Below, one piece after another: positions 61,862 to 64,000 of a DNA stretch of 64,000 bases (positions within the stretch are counted from its first letter, which is position 1; each line of letters starts with the position of its first letter). The notes under the pieces were generated by a model. It did no database searches, was not told where the DNA came from, and saw nothing but the letters and a program-made list of their open reading frames with translations. The position numbers were made by a program, and so were the translations under genes. The DNA comes from Staphylococcus carnosus. GTDB lineage: Bacteria; Bacillota; Bacilli; Staphylococcales; Staphylococcaceae. The DNA lies in the NCBI RefSeq assembly GCF_900458435.1, contig NZ_UHCT01000001.1, positions 1,488,001 through 1,552,000 on the forward strand, given 5' to 3'.

Positions 61862-63940
61862 TTAATTATTCACCAAAAGCAGTTTCTCACCTTGTTCTAC
61901 TTTACCAGTATGCAAGACCTCGATATTTGCGCTGCCTGCATTCGTAATAATAATTGGAGTGATTGTATCATCTGCATGTTCTTTGATGTAATTTAAATCT
62001 ACTTTCATCAATGGTTGACCTAATACAATATTGTCATTTTCTTTGACTAAGATTTCAAAACCTTCCCCATCTAATTTCACTGTTTCTAAACCGAAGTGAA
62101 TTAACAGTTCAATACCATCTTTAGATTCTAAACCAATAGCATGTTTCGTTGGGAAAATCATTTTCACTTTACCGTCAAACGGTGCCACGACTTCTCCTGT
62201 TTCAGGTTTGATCGCAATACCGTCCCCCATCATTTTTGCAGAAAAGACTTTGTCTGGTACTTCGCTTAAATCAACTGCTTCACCTGTAATCGGTGCATAT
62301 ATTACCGCGCCGCCTTCAGCTACAATTTCAGCTGTTTCAACATCACCATCTTCTGTAACTGTCGTTTCAGCTGGAGATGTGATCTTACCATCCATAATCT
62401 GCTGCATATCATGTTTGATTTGATCAGATTTCGGACCGAAAATTGCTTGCATGTTATTACCGACTTCAAGCACACCTGAAGCGCCGAGTTGTTTTAATTT
62501 TTCTACATCTACTAATCCTTTATCTCTGACTTCTACACGTAAGCGTGTAATACAAGCATCTAAATGTTTAATATTATCTTTATTACCCATTGCTTCTAAT
62601 ACTTCAAATGGCAATTCACTAACAGAAACATCTTTGCTTTCAACTTCTTTATCCTCACGACCTGGTGTTTTCAAGTTTAATTTTTTAATTAAGAATGTGA
62701 ATAAGAAGTAGTAAATCAGTGCATACGCGATACCTACTGGAATCACTAATAATGCATTTGAACGATCCCAAGATAATAAACCATATAGAATGTAATCAAT
62801 AAATCCGCCTGAGAATGTCATACCGATTTGCACATGCAGCAAGTGCATAATCAAGAATGAAGTACCTGCTAAAATAACATGTGCTACATATAGAATCGGC
62901 GCAACAAATAAGAATGAGAATTCTAAAGGTTCAGTAATACCTGTTAAAAATGATGTTAACGCAGCTGATAACATTAAACCACCGACTACTTTACGGCGTT
63001 CAGGTTTCGCTTGGCGATAAATCGCAAATGCTGCTGCTGGCAGACCGAACATCATAAATGGATATTTACCAGTTGTAAATGCGCCAGCTGTAAATGGAAC
63101 ACCATCTTGATATTGTGCCATCCAAATACGTTGGTCACCACGTACTAAGTTACCGGATTCATTGACATAATGTCCAAATTCAAACCAAAACGGCGCATAG
63201 AAAATATGATGCAAACCGAACGGAATCAAAGAACGTTCAATAATACCAAAAATAAATGTCGTTAATGCTAAGTTTTTACCTAATAAGAAATTAGATAAGT
63301 TGTTCAAACCATCTTGTACAGGCGGCCAAACAAAACTTAATACAATCCCAGTTACGATAGCTACAAGTGATGTAATAATCGGCACAAAACGTTTACCTGC
63401 AAAGAATCCCAAGAATTGGGGCAGCTGGATATTATAGAATTTGTTATAACACCATGCTGCAAGTGCCCCGATAATGATACCTCCGAATACACCTGTTTGC
63501 AGTGTCGGTATACCTAAAACCAAAGCATGGGCTGGATCTTTAGCAGATTGTCCCAGTGTTTTTGCACCATCTGCATAACTGAAGATATCATCAATGGTAA
63601 TACCTGCAATTTTTCCCATTGTCGCACTCATAATCAAGTATCCGACTAATGCTGCAATCCCTGCTACACCATCTCCGCCTGCTAATCCAAGTGCAGTACC
63701 CATAGCAAACAGCAATGGCAAGTTGTCAAAGATAACTTGACCTGACGCTTCCATAATCTGACTGATTAATTGAATATAATGATGTTGCATCCAGGGTGCA
63801 AAGTGTAAGATTTGTTCGTTGTGCATCGCATTACCAAACGTTAATAAAATACCAGCGGCCGGTAAAATTGCAACTGGCAGCATTAATGCTTTACCAATTC
63901 GCTGTAATTGACCGAAAAACTTTTTCAACAGATTCTTCAT
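61862..63940 (-). CDS. glcB: glucose-type PTS EIICBA permease
   Basis: A 692-residue membrane PTS permease that imports and phosphorylates glucose or glucosides. The EIIC domain (about 1-415, ten or so membrane segments) is followed by EIIB with the phospho-cysteine in DACITRLRV (about residue 460) and EIIA with the phospho-histidine in [10 protein letters not shown] (about 613). S. carnosus carries tandem glcA and glcB; I recall 675 and 692 residues, so the length favours glcB. An AGGAGG site precedes the ATG. The remaining 60 nt upstream hold a short CTAGT / ACTAG hairpin with a T-run, which could be the end of an upstream gene's terminator or of a GlcT-type leader; the window stops before this can be judged. 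Confidence 0.9.
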   Translation of the reverse strand: MKNLLKKFFGQLQRIGKALMLPVAILPAAGILLTFGNAMHNEQILHFAPWMQHHYIQLISQIMEASGQVIFDNLPLLFAMGTALGLAGGDGVAGIAALVGYLIMSATMGKIAGITIDDIFSYADGAKTLGQSAKDPAHALVLGIPTLQTGVFGGIIIGALAAWCYNKFYNIQLPQFLGFFAGKRFVPIITSLVAIVTGIVLSFVWPPVQDGLNNLSNFLLGKNLALTTFIFGIIERSLIPFGLHHIFYAPFWFEFGHYVNESGNLVRGDQRIWMAQYQDGVPFTAGAFTTGKYPFMMFGLPAAAFAIYRQAKPERRKVVGGLMLSAALTSFLTGITEPLEFSFLFVAPILYVAHVILAGTSFLIMHLLHVQIGMTFSGGFIDYILYGLLSWDRSNALLVIPVGIAYALIYYFLFTFLIKKLNLKTPGREDKEVESKDVSVSELPFEVLEAMGNKDNIKHLDACITRLRVEVRDKGLVDVEKLKQLGASGVLEVGNNMQAIFGPKSDQIKHDMQQIMDGKITSPAETTVTEDGDVETAEIVAEGGAVIYAPITGEAVDLSEVPDKVFSAKMMGDGIAIKPETGEVVAPFDGKVKMIFPTKHAIGLESKDGIELLIHFGLETVKLDGEGFEILVKENDNIVLGQPLMKVDLNYIKEHADDTITPIIITNAGSANIEVLHTGKVEQGEKLLLVNN

Positions 63941-64000
63941 TGTTTCCTCCTAAGTTGTAAATTCTAAAAAAGACATGAACAAAAACTAGTTTTACTAGAT

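Noticed and set aside
63941..64000. GlcT-type RNA antiterminator site upstream of glcB
   Set aside because: Only 60 nt remain; a short hairpin with a T-run is visible, but not enough of the leader to tell a RAT site from an upstream gene's terminator.

Overview
The window is AT-rich, densely coding chromosomal DNA from a Staphylococcus. Gene order and protein content follow the staphylococcal core chromosome: odhAB, brnQ, telA-like/xpaC-like/acyP, cspA, the dap-lysine operon, cvfB, pstSCAB-phoU, pepF, a nik/opp-2 transporter, femAB, the trp operon, tyrA, msrR, msrA, mprF. FemA and FemB (418 and 419 aa) are diagnostic of the genus. The last gene is a 692-residue glucose PTS EIICBA, the length I recall for GlcB of S. 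carnosus, and a metA-metY pair sits between msrA and mprF. Together these suggest S. carnosus or a close food-associated relative; the species call is inference. No rRNA, tRNA, CRISPR array, prophage or intact insertion sequence is visible.

Layout. 1-3.6 kb: 2-oxoglutarate dehydrogenase E1 (5' end cut by the window edge) and E2. 3.8-8.0 kb: small uncharacterised genes and a MoxR-type AAA ATPase with a VWA partner. 8.2-13.8 kb: a branched-chain amino acid carrier behind a near-perfect CodY box, a lipid/DAG kinase-like gene, TelA-like and XpaC-like genes, acylphosphatase, a DUF1033 gene and cspA with a long leader. 13.9-22.5 kb (minus strand): an eight-gene lysine/diaminopimelate operon, lysC-asd-dapA-dapB-dapD-deacetylase-alr2-lysA, read from one promoter through a lysine riboswitch, with an internal terminator after dapD. 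22.7-32.7 kb: an ABC-F ATPase, cvfB, the phosphate-specific transport operon, pepF and a small membrane gene. 32.8-37.7 kb: a nickel/oligopeptide ABC operon whose binding-protein gene is frameshifted. 37.7-39.0 kb: about 1.3 kb with no convincing gene but several short repeats. 39.0-42.5 kb: a DUF308 membrane protein and femA-femB. 42.5-49.4 kb: trpEGDCFBA behind two T-box elements in series. 49.5-64 kb: an M42 aminopeptidase, tyrA, an SOS-type Y-family polymerase gene broken by a frameshift, a small tautomerase, msrR, msrA, a SAM-riboswitch-controlled metY-metA operon, mprF, an AI-2E-family membrane protein and glcB.

The theme of the window is amino acid biosynthesis under RNA-level control: a lysine riboswitch, a SAM-I riboswitch and a tandem tryptophan T-box, plus candidate CodY boxes at brnQ, tyrA, metY and lysC. 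A second theme is the cell envelope: DAP supply, FemA/FemB interpeptide bridges, MprF and MsrR. Two genes (nikA-like and the Y-family polymerase) each need one single-base frameshift to be whole, which points to gene decay or sequencing error. I see no clearly new multi-gene system. The least explained parts are the 1.3-kb repeat-bearing spacer and the MoxR-VWA pair.
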